NCBI GenBank assembly: GCA_002336675.1
Contig: DDEI01000087.1
Location: 22,652 to 31,196 of the forward strand
Direction of reading: 5' to 3'
Source: Flavobacteriales bacterium UBA1958
GTDB lineage: Bacteria; Bacteroidota; Bacteroidia; Flavobacteriales_D; Sanyastnellaceae
Length of the DNA: 8,545 nt
Each line of letters opens with the position of its first letter. The first letter of the stretch is position 1. The notes under the pieces are model-generated. The model saw nothing but the letters and a program-made list of their open reading frames with translations, did no database searches and was not told the origin of the DNA. Made by a program: the position numbers and the translations under genes. Below, piece after piece: positions 1-6,615 of the stretch.

Positions 1-843
1 GGACGAGAGAGAAGCAGAAATCCCGAATCCATAGTAAACGAAGCTAAAGAATTAGCGGCTAATGGCTACAAAGAAGTCACTCTACTTGGACAAAATGTAG
101 ATTCATACAAATGGAACCTCACAAAGAAAGGTGAAGTAAAGGATAAAAATATTCCTACTGTATCTTTCTCTGAACTCATGGAATTAGTAGCTCAAGCCTG
201 TCCAGAGCTCTGGATTAGATTTAGTACTTCACACCCTAAAGATTTAACTGATGATGTGGCAGAAGTAATCGCTAAATATGATAACATCTGTAATTACATT
301 CATTTGCCCATTCAGTCTGGAAATAACGAAATCTTGAAAAAGATGAACCGTGGATACACAAGAGAATGGTATCTAAACAGAATTGAAGCGCTCAGAAATA
401 TAGCCCCTAAATGTGCTATTTCTACGGATATAATTACTGGCTTCTGCGGAGAAACTGAAGAACAACATGCGGACACCCTTTCTCTGATGAAAGAAGTAGG
501 GTTCGACATGGCTTATATGTTCAAGTATTCGGAAAGACCTAAAACATTAGCAGAAAGAAAATACGAAGATGATGTTCCTGAAGAAGTAAAAGCAAGAAGA
601 TTATCTGAAGTAATAGAGTTACAGAGGGCTAATTCCTACGACCGAATAAAGCAGTACATAGGAACCCTTCAAAAAGTATTAGTAGAAGGACCTAGCAAAA
701 AATCTGATGATGATTATGCAGGAAGAACCGCTCAAAACTCGATGGTAGTATTTCCAAAAGGAAAGGCTAAAAGAGGAACATTGGTAGAAGTGAAGATTCT
801 AGAATGTACCTCGATGACACTTAAAGGAGAACTAGTAGACTAA
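1..843 (+). CDS. miaB: tRNA-2-methylthio-N6-dimethylallyladenosine synthase MiaB (3' part)
   Basis: Frame 1 is open from the first base to the TAA at 841-843, giving 280 residues. The N-terminal part of the protein lies outside the window, including the UPF0004 domain and the radical-SAM CxxxCxxC cluster. The fragment begins GRERSR, which in MiaB follows shortly after that cluster, and continues with LLGQNVDSY (residues 33-41), the HLPIQSGN segment (about 101-108) and the MNRGYTREWY segment (about 115-124). It ends in a TRAM-like RNA-binding domain (about 220-280). MiaB family enzymes are cytoplasmic radical-SAM proteins that add a methylthio group to i6A37 of tRNAs reading UNN codons. The SERPKTLAERK stretch also fits this family. 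The ATG at 178 is internal, because homologous sequence continues upstream of it. The stop overlaps the next start by one base (TAATG), so the two genes are probably translationally coupled. I see no frame damage. Confidence 0.95.
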   Translation, partial: GRERSRNPESIVNEAKELAANGYKEVTLLGQNVDSYKWNLTKKGEVKDKNIPTVSFSELMELVAQACPELWIRFSTSHPKDLTDDVAEVIAKYDNICNYIHLPIQSGNNEILKKMNRGYTREWYLNRIEALRNIAPKCAISTDIITGFCGETEEQHADTLSLMKEVGFDMAYMFKYSERPKTLAERKYEDDVPEEVKARRLSEVIELQRANSYDRIKQYIGTLQKVLVEGPSKKSDDDYAGRTAQNSMVVFPKGKAKRGTLVEVKILECTSMTLKGELVD

Positions 844-2087
844 TGGAATTGCAAAGCATAAAACAACGATTTGGAATAATAGGAAATTCACCTGCGCTAA
901 ACAGGGCTATAGATGTTGCTTCTCAAGTAGCCTCTACGAATATTACCGTGCTTATTAATGGTGAAAGTGGGACTGGAAAAGAAGTGATGCCTAAAATAAT
1001 TCACCAGTTGAGCACCAGAAAACATGGCCCGTATATAGCTGTGAACTGTGGTGCTATTCCTGAAGGCACCATTGACTCTGAATTATTTGGTCATGAGAAA
1101 GGTTCTTTTACTGGAGCTACAGGCAGCAGAAAAGGATATTTCGAAGAAGCTGATGGCGGAACTATTTTCTTAGATGAAGTAGCGGAGCTACCCTTGCAAA
1201 CCCAAGTCAGGTTATTAAGAGTTCTAGAAACAGGAGAATTTTTAAAAGTGGGCTCATCTAAAGTCATTAAAACTGATGTAAGGGTAGTCGCTGCTACGAA
1301 TGTGAATTTCTCTGAAGCAATCTCTAGAGGGAAGTTCAGAGAGGATTTATTTTACAGACTAAGCACTGTACCTATCATTATTCCTCCACTTAGAGATAGA
1401 AAGGAAGACATCCATTTACTGTTCAGGAAGTTCACTACAGATTTCGCAGATAAGTATGGAATTCCGATTTTAGAACTAACTCCAGATGCAGTATCTTTAT
1501 TAGAGTCCTATTCATGGCCCGGAAACATTAGACAACTAAAGAATATCACCGAGCAGATCAGTGTCATAGAGAAAGAACGCGAGATTAACTCCACTAACCT
1601 AAGGCAGTACCTTCCTGAACAAGGATTCAGTATGAAACCAATGGTCATTGACCAAGATAAAAAAAGTCAGTCAGATTTTTCAGAAAGAGAGATTCTATAT
1701 AAAGTTCTCTTCGATATGAAAAAAGACATGAACGATGTCAAGCAGTTGGTTATGAGAGTAATTAAAAGTGAAGGAGAGTTTACTCAAAATGAAGAAAATT
1801 CTGAATTAATACGGAAGGTATTTGACGAAGATTACCATGATGAAAATGAGTCTAGACAAGACTCGATGCTCGTACCATCTAAGCCAAGTTCTTTCTCTAG
1901 AGTCTCTGAAACAAAAGAGCCTACCACTATTCATGTGGAAGAAACACTTTCTCTAGCAGAAACAGAAAAGGAACTTATAAGAAAAGCGCTAAAAAAACAT
2001 AATAATAAACGTAAACATGCTGCCAGAGAACTCGGTATTTCTGAAAGAACACTCTACCGTAAAATAAATGAATACGACCTGAAATAA
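843..2087 (+). CDS. sigma-54-dependent transcriptional activator, no N-terminal receiver domain
   Basis: This 414-residue enhancer-binding protein starts at the ATG in the TAATG overlap with miaB. The AAA+ sigma-54 interaction domain begins near residue 10. It has Walker A GESGTGKE (40-47), a GSFTGA loop (87-92; the usual form is GAFTGA), Walker B GGTIFLDE (105-112), the arginine-containing FREDLFYRL segment (165-173) and the sensor II motif WPGNIRQL (225-232). A variable, charged region (about 262-370) without a recognisable domain separates it from a Fis-type helix-turn-helix (about 373-414: AARELGISERTLYRKI). There is no room for a receiver, GAF or PAS domain before the AAA+ core. Activity must therefore be controlled by level, by a partner protein, or through the linker. 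Family knowledge says it remodels RNA polymerase-sigma-54 by ATP hydrolysis; its targets are unknown. Its position in an envelope operon, upstream of groESL, suggests an envelope or stress role, but that is inference. Confidence 0.93.
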   Translation: MELQSIKQRFGIIGNSPALNRAIDVASQVASTNITVLINGESGTGKEVMPKIIHQLSTRKHGPYIAVNCGAIPEGTIDSELFGHEKGSFTGATGSRKGYFEEADGGTIFLDEVAELPLQTQVRLLRVLETGEFLKVGSSKVIKTDVRVVAATNVNFSEAISRGKFREDLFYRLSTVPIIIPPLRDRKEDIHLLFRKFTTDFADKYGIPILELTPDAVSLLESYSWPGNIRQLKNITEQISVIEKEREINSTNLRQYLPEQGFSMKPMVIDQDKKSQSDFSEREILYKVLFDMKKDMNDVKQLVMRVIKSEGEFTQNEENSELIRKVFDEDYHDENESRQDSMLVPSKPSSFSRVSETKEPTTIHVEETLSLAETEKELIRKALKKHNNKRKHAARELGISERTLYRKINEYDLK

Positions 2088-2136
2088 GAAGAACAAACTA
2101 TTTCAGTTTACTTTGCGTTGCAATAAGAAGCTACAA

Positions 2137-2634
2137 ATGTTCAACAGATTTTTTCTCATATCGTTTTTATTTCTTAATTCAGCTGGCTGTGGTATCTATA
2201 GCTTCTATGGAACAGATGATTCTGGGGCTAAAAACTTCAGTGTAAAAATGTTCGAGGTAAGAGCACCTAAAGCCAACCCCCTCATCGGTCAAACCTTCAC
2301 TGAGGATTTAAGAGATTTAATTCAACAGCAATCTACAGTTCAGCTCATAGAAGAAAAAGCAGAACTCAGATTCCAAGGATCTATTAGTAAATATGACACT
2401 CAACCTATCTCTGTTCAAGAAGGAGAAACAGCTAGTCAAACCAGACTTACTATAGGAATAGAAGTAAAGTATGAAAACACCATAGAAAAAGACAAGAGTT
2501 TCGAAAGGAACTTCTCCTGGTATACTGATTACCCGAGTGAGGCAGACTTTCTTTCTATAGAAGAAGAGCTTATAGCTCTAATCGTAGATCAACTTACACA
2601 AGATGTTTATAACGCTAGTTTAGGAAATTGGTGA
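2137..2634 (+). CDS. lptE: LPS-assembly lipoprotein LptE
   Basis: This 165-residue protein matches the Bacteroidota LptE pattern. It has a short signal peptide with a basic residue (MFNRFF), a hydrophobic core (about 5-14) and Cys18 in an SAGC lipobox, followed by GIYSFYG. The serine at -3 is weaker than the usual leucine. The conserved-looking RAPKANPLIGQTFTEDLRD segment and the FxGxIxxYD-like strand come next. LptE plugs the LptD barrel in the outer membrane and helps place lipopolysaccharide on the cell surface. I chose the ATG at 2137 because it gives a normal lipoprotein signal peptide. A TTG at 2113 in the same frame would add eight residues and is less likely. The gene lies 49 nt after the activator gene and its TGA overlaps the next ATG by one base, so it appears to be in the same operon. 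No lptD is visible here. Confidence 0.88.
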   Translation: MFNRFFLISFLFLNSAGCGIYSFYGTDDSGAKNFSVKMFEVRAPKANPLIGQTFTEDLRDLIQQQSTVQLIEEKAELRFQGSISKYDTQPISVQEGETASQTRLTIGIEVKYENTIEKDKSFERNFSWYTDYPSEADFLSIEEELIALIVDQLTQDVYNASLGNW

Positions 2635-3689
2635 TGGAATTACTCATATCCGCCCTCATATCTCCTTCTCACAAGATTACCAAAGAAGAAAAAAACAGGC
2701 TGAAACTTCTAAAAGAAGAATATCCCTGGAGCACTGACATACGCATAGCCTATTTGAAAGGGCTCAAAGAAACCAGTGACCTAACTTTCTCTGACGAACT
2801 AAAAAAAGTAGCTTTAGTAACCAATGACAGAGCTAAACTTTATCAAACGCTTTATGGAGCAGCGCTAGAAAAAACCATCCTCAAAGTAGAACAAGAAATG
2901 GAAGCACTTCCTGAGGCGGAAGGACTAATTCCAGCAAATTGGGAAAAAGTTTATTCTAAAGACACGGAGTCAGAAGAAGAAGTTTCTGTGGACATCACTC
3001 CTATCAATATTTCACTTGTAGAAGAGTTAGAATCTGGTTCATTACAAAGTAAAAACGAATTACCGAAAGCGAGAAAAAAAGATTCTGACTTAATAGAAAA
3101 AAGCACAGAGCTCAAGCCCATTTCAGAATCAGAAAATCTAACAGAGGCAGATGAAGAAGTTACAGAAAATGAGCTAAGTAAGGAAATTGAGGAGCTAAAT
3201 CACTTGATTATTTCAGAGGCTGTAGACACTTCTATCACTATAGATGTGATGGAAGATATTCAAGATAAAAAAGAGAATTTCAAAGATGAAATTTCGCTAG
3301 AGAACAGCACAGATTTAACAAAAAAACCGGTAAGTTCTGATGACTTTATTAACTGGTTAGTAGCGAGTGCTCAATCGGTCAACTACCCTTCTTTTAGTGA
3401 CAAAGAAGCTGTTAAAACGACTGATTATGCAGATTCGATTATAAATAATTTTATCCGAAAAGAACCTCAAATTAGCAGAGGGAAATCTAAAGAGTACTCT
3501 TTAGAGGACCTAGCGGCAGAAAGTCTGATAGATAACGAAGAATTTGTAACAGAAACTCTGGCTGAAATTTATGCAGATCAAGGAAATAATTCGAAAGCAA
3601 AACGAGCTTTCCAACTTCTTTCTTTGAAATATCCAGAAAAAAGCATTTATTTTGCAGCCCGAATTAAAAGGCTGGGACGAAAAAAATAA
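2634..3689 (+). CDS. uncharacterised protein with acidic linker and C-terminal TPR-like segment
   Basis: I do not recognise a named function for this 351-residue protein. From the ATG at 2634 it has a helical N-terminal part (about 1-90, MELLISALISPSHKITKEEK onward). A low-complexity linker rich in Glu, Ser and Lys (about 105-235) follows and is probably disordered. The C-terminal part contains DDFINWL (about 236-242), NNFIRKEPQIS (271-281) and a helix pair EFVTETLAEIYADQGNNSKAKRAFQLL ending in SLKYPEKSIYFAARI (about 303-344). That last section looks like a tetratricopeptide repeat, a protein-binding module. No signal peptide or membrane segment is evident, so it is probably cytoplasmic. An in-frame GTG and TTG lie just upstream, but the ATG in the TGATG overlap with lptE is the natural coupled start. 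Its place between lptE and secG suggests an accessory envelope-biogenesis role, which is inference only. Confidence 0.85.
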   Translation: MELLISALISPSHKITKEEKNRLKLLKEEYPWSTDIRIAYLKGLKETSDLTFSDELKKVALVTNDRAKLYQTLYGAALEKTILKVEQEMEALPEAEGLIPANWEKVYSKDTESEEEVSVDITPINISLVEELESGSLQSKNELPKARKKDSDLIEKSTELKPISESENLTEADEEVTENELSKEIEELNHLIISEAVDTSITIDVMEDIQDKKENFKDEISLENSTDLTKKPVSSDDFINWLVASAQSVNYPSFSDKEAVKTTDYADSIINNFIRKEPQISRGKSKEYSLEDLAAESLIDNEEFVTETLAEIYADQGNNSKAKRAFQLLSLKYPEKSIYFAARIKRLGRKK

Positions 3690-3693
3690 AAAC

Positions 3694-3996
3694 ATGGAAG
3701 TAGTAATTACAGTATTAATCATCATCGTAAGCATAGTAATGGCACTTTTCGTGCTAATACAAAACCCTAAAGGTGGTGGTTTAGCATCTGGTTTCTCTGG
3801 AGCTAGTCAAATAGGAGGTGTTCAAAAAACAGCTGATTTTCTAGAAAAGGGTTCCTGGGCTATGATGATAGCACTATTCGTTTTGTGTATCGTATCTGCT
3901 AGCTTCCTTCCAAATAGTGGAATTCAGGAAGTAGAGCAAGGCAACATTGAAAATGTAGATGGAGCGACAGACAACAATACTACTGGAGCTGAATAA
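3694..3996 (+). CDS. secG: preprotein translocase subunit SecG
   Basis: This 100-residue inner-membrane protein has the SecG layout. Transmembrane segment 1 spans about residues 3-22, the cytoplasmic loop carries the family hallmark QNPKGGGL (23-30) followed by a Gly/Ser-rich ASGFSGASQIGG, and transmembrane segment 2 spans about 54-72. A short acidic, Asn/Thr-rich C-terminal tail follows. SecG joins SecY and SecE in the translocon and assists SecA-driven export. The ATG at 3694 is preferred because it sits 4 nt after the upstream stop, is preceded by an A-rich stretch and puts the first membrane helix at the N-terminus. The same frame is open further upstream, but that would add hydrophilic residues lying inside the previous gene. 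It is the last gene of the miaB-side operon and is followed by a strong terminator. Confidence 0.93.
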   Translation: MEVVITVLIIIVSIVMALFVLIQNPKGGGLASGFSGASQIGGVQKTADFLEKGSWAMMIALFVLCIVSASFLPNSGIQEVEQGNIENVDGATDNNTTGAE

Positions 3997-4020
3997 GAAA
4001 TTAAGATAAAAGCATATTAT

Positions 4021-4056
4021 AAATGTCAGTCTGACTTATAGACTGACATTTTTTTT
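4021..4056 (+). terminator. Rho-independent terminator after secG
   Basis: A perfect 12-bp stem (AAATGTCAGTCT at 4021-4032 with AGACTGACATTT at 4040-4051) encloses a 7-nt loop. Its 3' arm runs into eight consecutive T residues (4049-4056). It starts 24 nt after the secG stop and separates the upstream operon from groESL. The 5' arm and loop also contain a smaller palindrome, GTCAGTCTGAC (4025-4035). Confidence 0.9.
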
Positions 4057-4064
4057 GCTTTCAA

Positions 4065-4081
4065 ATGTCAATATCTGACAT
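4065..4081. promoter_or_regulatory. short dyad upstream of groES (possible operator)
   Basis: ATGTCA at 4065-4070 and TGACAT at 4076-4081 form a perfect 6-bp inverted repeat with a 5-nt spacer. It lies about 20 nt upstream of the TTGGCAC element and reuses the TGTCA/TGACA half-site present in the adjacent terminator stem. It is followed by AAAGTCC rather than a T-run, so it is not a second terminator. It could bind a dimeric regulator, but this is inference from symmetry and position only. Confidence 0.35.
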
Positions 4082-4099
4082 AAAGTCCTTATCAGGCGG

Positions 4100-4128
4100 T
4101 TGGCACAAAAAATGAATGTGTATTTATA
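4100..4128 (+). promoter_or_regulatory. candidate groESL promoter
   Basis: TTGGCAC (4100-4106) is the clearest promoter-like element in the 135 nt before groES. Read as sigma-54, it matches the -24 box exactly, but the -12 position (4112-4115) reads ATGA instead of TTGC. Read as a housekeeping promoter, TTG at 4100 is followed after 18 nt by TATTTATA (4121-4128), a partial match to the Bacteroidota -7 box TAnnTTTG, or after a 17-nt spacer from TTGGCA by TTTATA (4123-4128). Transcription would begin about 55-60 nt before the groES ATG. No CIRCE (HrcA) operator is visible. The location is plausible, but the sigma factor is unresolved. Confidence 0.4.
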
Positions 4129-4191
4129 TAGAAATTGAAAATCATTTCTAAGCACAAAACATAAAAAATTAAACCTAAAATAATTAGAAAC

Positions 4192-4467
4192 ATGGCAGTT
4201 AAATTCAAGCCGCTAAAAGACAGAGTTCTTGTGGAATCTGCAAAAGCAGAAGAAAAAACAGCTAGTGGAATTTTTATTCCCGATACCGCTAAAGAAAAGC
4301 CTCAAAAAGGAAAAGTAATAGCAGCGGGACCAGGTACCAAAGATGAGCCTATGGAGGTAAAGAAAGGAGATACTGTTCTTTACGGAAAATACGCGGGTAC
4401 TGAAATTACTCTAGATGGAAAAGACTTTCTAATCATGAGAGAGAGCGATATCGTAGGTATTATTTAA
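4192..4467 (+). CDS. groS: co-chaperonin GroES
   Basis: This complete 91-residue protein has the usual GroES length. It shows the N-terminal FKPLKDRVLVE strand (residues 5-15), the mobile loop EEKTASGIFIPDTAKEKP (about 20-37) whose hydrophobic IFI tripeptide (27-29) docks on GroEL, GKVIAAGPG (40-48), KKGDTVLYGKYAGTE (57-71) and the C-terminal strand ending in DIVGII. GroES forms the heptameric lid that closes the GroEL chamber during ATP-driven folding in the cytoplasm. The ATG at 4192 follows an A-rich stretch (AATTAGAAAC) without a Shine-Dalgarno sequence, as is usual in Bacteroidota. groEL begins 40 nt downstream with no terminator between them, so they form one operon. Transcription probably starts in the region around 4100-4135. 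Confidence 0.97.
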   Translation: MAVKFKPLKDRVLVESAKAEEKTASGIFIPDTAKEKPQKGKVIAAGPGTKDEPMEVKKGDTVLYGKYAGTEITLDGKDFLIMRESDIVGII

Positions 4468-4507
4468 TTCATTCAATTTTAAAAAAAATTCCAAAAAAAC
4501 GAACAAC

Positions 4508-6145
4508 ATGGCAAAGGACATTTCTTTTGACGTAGAAGCTAGAGCGAAACTTAAAGAAGGTGTAGACGCATTAGCTAACGCAGTTAAAGTAACGTTAGGA
4601 CCCAAGGGAAGAAACGTAATTATAAGTAAAAAATTCGGTACGCCATCTATCACTAAAGATGGTGTGTCTGTGGCTAAAGAAATAGAGCTTAAAGATCCAA
4701 TCCAAAACATGGGTGCACAAATGGTAAAAGAAGTAGCTTCTAAAACTGCTGACCAAGCAGGCGACGGAACTACTACGGCTACTGTATTAGCTCAAGCTAT
4801 AGTAGGTGCAGGCTTAAAATCTGTAGCTTCTGGTGCTAATCCAATGGATTTAAAAAAGGGTATAGACAAAGCTGTAAACCATGTAGTAACCGGTCTTCAG
4901 AAAATATCTAACACCGTAGGGAAAGACTTTTCTAAGATAGAACAAGTAGCTACAATCTCTGCTAATAATGATTCTAAAATCGGTGCACTTATAGCCTCTG
5001 CTATGAAGGCTGCTGGTAAAGAAGGTGTAATTACTGTAGAAGAAGCTAAAGGTACTTCTGATGAATTGAAAACTGTAGAAGGAATGCAGTTTGATAGAGG
5101 ATATCTTTCTCCTTACTTCGTGACCAATGCGGAGAAAATGGAAGCTGAATTAGAGTCTGGATACATTCTTATTTATGATAAGAAGATTTCTAATATGAAG
5201 GATTTACTTCCTGTGTTAGAAAAAACAGCTCAAACGGGCAAACCTCTTTTAATTATAGCTGAAGACGTAGATGGTGAGGCGCTAGCTACATTAGTGGTAA
5301 ATAAAATGAGAGGAGCACTCAAAGTAGCTGCTGTTAAAGCCCCAGGTTTCGGAGACAGAAGAAAAGCGATGCTTGAGGATATAGCTACGTTAACTGGTGG
5401 TACTGTTATTTCTGAAGAAAGAGGTTTCAAGCTAGATAATGCTACTTTAGAAGATTTAGGTACTGCTGAGAAGATCACTTTAGACAAAGATAATACCACT
5501 ATTATTAATGGTGCTGGGTCTAAGAAAGATATCAAAGCGAGAGTAAATCAAATCAAAGCTCAGATAGAGTCTACTACTTCTGATTACGACAAAGAAAAGC
5601 TTCAAGAGAGACTAGCTAAATTGGCCGGTGGTGTAGCTGTAATCTATGTAGGTGCAACTACAGAGATAGAGATGAAAGAGAAAAAAGATAGAGTAGATGA
5701 TGCCCTTCACGCTACTAGGGCTGCCGTAGAGGAAGGAATCGTTCCTGGAGGTGGTGTAGCGTACATAAGAGCTGCAGAAGGACTAGAGAAGGTTAAAGGG
5801 GAGAATGAAGATGAAGTTACGGGTATAGCTATCGTAAGAAGAGCTATCGAAGAGCCTATTCGTCAGATCGTAGCTAACGCTGGTGGTGAAGGAGCGGTAA
5901 TCGTTCAGAAGATTAGAGAAGGAAAGAAAGATTTCGGTTATAATGCTAGAACTGAGAAGTTCGAAGATTTGCTGAAAGCTGGTGTAATAGATCCTACTAA
6001 AGTATCTAGAGTAGCCCTGGAAAATGCTGCGTCTATAGCAGGTATGTTGCTTACTACAGAGTGTGTAATTACAGATACTGAAGAAGAAGGTGGAGCTCCA
6101 TCTATGGGAGGTGGAATGCCAGGTGGAATGCCAGGAATGATGTAA
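4508..6145 (+). CDS. groL: chaperonin GroEL (Hsp60)
   Basis: This complete 545-residue chaperonin is of normal length. Landmarks are LGPKGRN (30-36) and the nucleotide-binding GDGTTTAT (85-92, with catalytic-loop Asp86). Asp398 in the DDALHATRAAVEEG segment corresponds to the ATPase aspartate at the same number in Escherichia coli. The PGGG motif follows, and a Gly/Met-rich tail (GGGMPGGMPGMM) lines the cavity floor. GroEL forms a double heptameric ring in the cytoplasm and folds non-native proteins with GroES and ATP. The ATG at 4508 follows an A-rich leader (AAAAAAACGAACAAC). No residue that I could check is missing, and the GGM tail fits a housekeeping copy. Its 3' untranslated region holds the duplicated terminator unit described separately. 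Confidence 0.98.
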   Translation: MAKDISFDVEARAKLKEGVDALANAVKVTLGPKGRNVIISKKFGTPSITKDGVSVAKEIELKDPIQNMGAQMVKEVASKTADQAGDGTTTATVLAQAIVGAGLKSVASGANPMDLKKGIDKAVNHVVTGLQKISNTVGKDFSKIEQVATISANNDSKIGALIASAMKAAGKEGVITVEEAKGTSDELKTVEGMQFDRGYLSPYFVTNAEKMEAELESGYILIYDKKISNMKDLLPVLEKTAQTGKPLLIIAEDVDGEALATLVVNKMRGALKVAAVKAPGFGDRRKAMLEDIATLTGGTVISEERGFKLDNATLEDLGTAEKITLDKDNTTIINGAGSKKDIKARVNQIKAQIESTTSDYDKEKLQERLAKLAGGVAVIYVGATTEIEMKEKKDRVDDALHATRAAVEEGIVPGGGVAYIRAAEGLEKVKGENEDEVTGIAIVRRAIEEPIRQIVANAGGEGAVIVQKIREGKKDFGYNARTEKFEDLLKAGVIDPTKVSRVALENAASIAGMLLTTECVITDTEEEGGAPSMGGGMPGGMPGMM

Positions 6146-6148
6146 ACC

Positions 6149-6257
6149 ATTTTAATGATAAATGGTTAGTTATTACTCGCTGAACTAATACGACTCTTAG
6201 TCAATAATCATTTTAGACAATTGTAAAACCGTTCTTCTTTTGGAGAACGGTTTTTTT
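6149..6257 (+). repeat. direct repeat copy 1 (groEL 3' region)
   Basis: This unit starts 4 nt after the groEL stop, runs through an ATTTTAATGATAAAT segment, and ends in the terminator at 6225-6257. It aligns colinearly with 6317-6422. The best conserved part (6192-6257 against 6354-6422) is about 80% identical by hand alignment, including AATAATCA and TTTAGACAA. The first bases of the unit also belong to a small hairpin, AACCATTT/AAATGGTT (6145-6152 with 6160-6167), that copy 2 lacks. Neither copy carries a plausible reading frame. Confidence 0.75.
6225..6257 (+). terminator. Rho-independent terminator of groESL
   Basis: AAAACCGTTCT (6225-6235) pairs perfectly with AGAACGGTTTT (6244-6254). 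The stem can be extended inward by a T-G and a C-G pair (6236/6243 and 6237/6242), leaving a TTTT loop. Seven T residues (6251-6257) follow the hairpin. It begins 79 nt after the groEL stop and has the expected form of the operon's main terminator. Confidence 0.9.
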
Positions 6258-6316
6258 GGTTTAATACTTTAAGAATTCTTTGCTGGCTCTTTGAAGTTGA
6301 CTGCCGTGCTTTTATT

Positions 6317-6422
6317 ATTTTAATGACAAATTATAAATGACTGTTGCTAATGAGAGTCTTAGCCAATAATCAGTTTAGACAATGTTAATGCCGTTTTTCT
6401 TTTTGGAGGACTGCTTTTTTTT
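6317..6422 (+). repeat. direct repeat copy 2 (diverged)
   Basis: This is the second copy of the unit at 6149-6257, separated from it by 59 nt of unrelated-looking sequence. Order and spacing are kept: ATTTTAATGAcAAAT, then GAGTCTTAGcCAATAATCAgTTTAGACAA, then a hairpin and T-tract. Differences are mostly single-base substitutions plus a few short insertions or deletions. This suggests an old tandem duplication rather than a mobile insertion; no target-site duplication or terminal inverted repeat was seen. Confidence 0.75.
6390..6422 (+). terminator. second, weaker intrinsic terminator
   Basis: GCCGTTTTTC (6390-6399) can pair with GGAGGACTGC (6405-6414) as RNA. Nine of ten positions pair, three of them as G-U wobbles, with one C-U mismatch and a five-T loop, followed by eight T residues (6415-6422). 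It occupies the same place in repeat copy 2 as the groESL terminator does in copy 1. It could act as a backup terminator. Confidence 0.6.
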
Positions 6423-6615
6423 ATTACTTAAACAACTCTAACTTAACTGCTCGTTAGACCACGATTGAGAAAAATATGATTCAAATTAGAATCACTCTTA
6501 TGAAACATCAAGGGTTCTTAAAGGGAAAATTATCTGTGTCGACAGTCATTAAGTCCGGTAAATAAAATGCCCCTCTAGGATAGCCTCTAAATACATTTCT
6601 CTCTAATAATAAAGT
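6423..6615. other. intergenic spacer, no gene seen
   Basis: This spacer lies between the converging groEL and gldA units and holds no convincing gene. A 29-codon frame from 6476 to 6565 has no recognisable product. The only structures are the possible - strand terminator near 6470-6494 and an 8-bp palindrome TGTCGACA (6537-6544). Confidence 0.6.
6470..6494 (-). terminator. weak candidate terminator for gldA
   Basis: Read on the - strand, TGATTC and GAATCA (6477-6494 as a pair) form a 6-bp stem with a 6-nt loop, followed by TATTTTT. It is about 120 nt beyond the gldA stop. The stem is short and AT-rich, so it may be chance. Confidence 0.25.

Noticed and set aside
2113..2136. TTG start for lptE, eight residues upstream
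   Set aside because: The ATG at 2137 gives a proper lipoprotein signal peptide, so the upstream TTG is unnecessary.
3652..3693. Upstream start for secG inside the preceding gene
   Set aside because: It would put hydrophilic residues before the first membrane helix; the ATG at 3694 fits the family start.
4057..4191. CIRCE/HrcA operator upstream of groES
   Set aside because: No TTAGCACTC-N9-GAGTGCTAA or a convincing variant is present; TTGGCAC alone is not a half-site with a partner.
4429..4710. Open - strand frame across the groES-groEL junction
   Set aside because: It is antisense to two clearly coding genes and has low-complexity composition with no recognisable domain.
5230..5535. Open - strand frame inside groEL (similar ones at 5938-6150, 312-509, 3510-3734 and 8237-8494)
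   Set aside because: These are shadows of well-supported genes on the + strand; none has a recognisable product.
6145..6167. Hairpin AACCATTT/AAATGGTT at the groEL stop as a terminator
   Set aside because: No T-run follows it, and the strong terminator at 6225-6257 lies just downstream.
6317..6422. Repeat copy 2 as a miniature transposable element
   Set aside because: There are no terminal inverted repeats or target-site duplication, and the copy sits in direct tandem with its source, which fits local duplication.
6476..6565. 29-codon frame in the groEL-gldA spacer
   Set aside because: It is too short, has no ribosome-binding signal and no recognisable product, and overlaps the weak gldA terminator hairpin.
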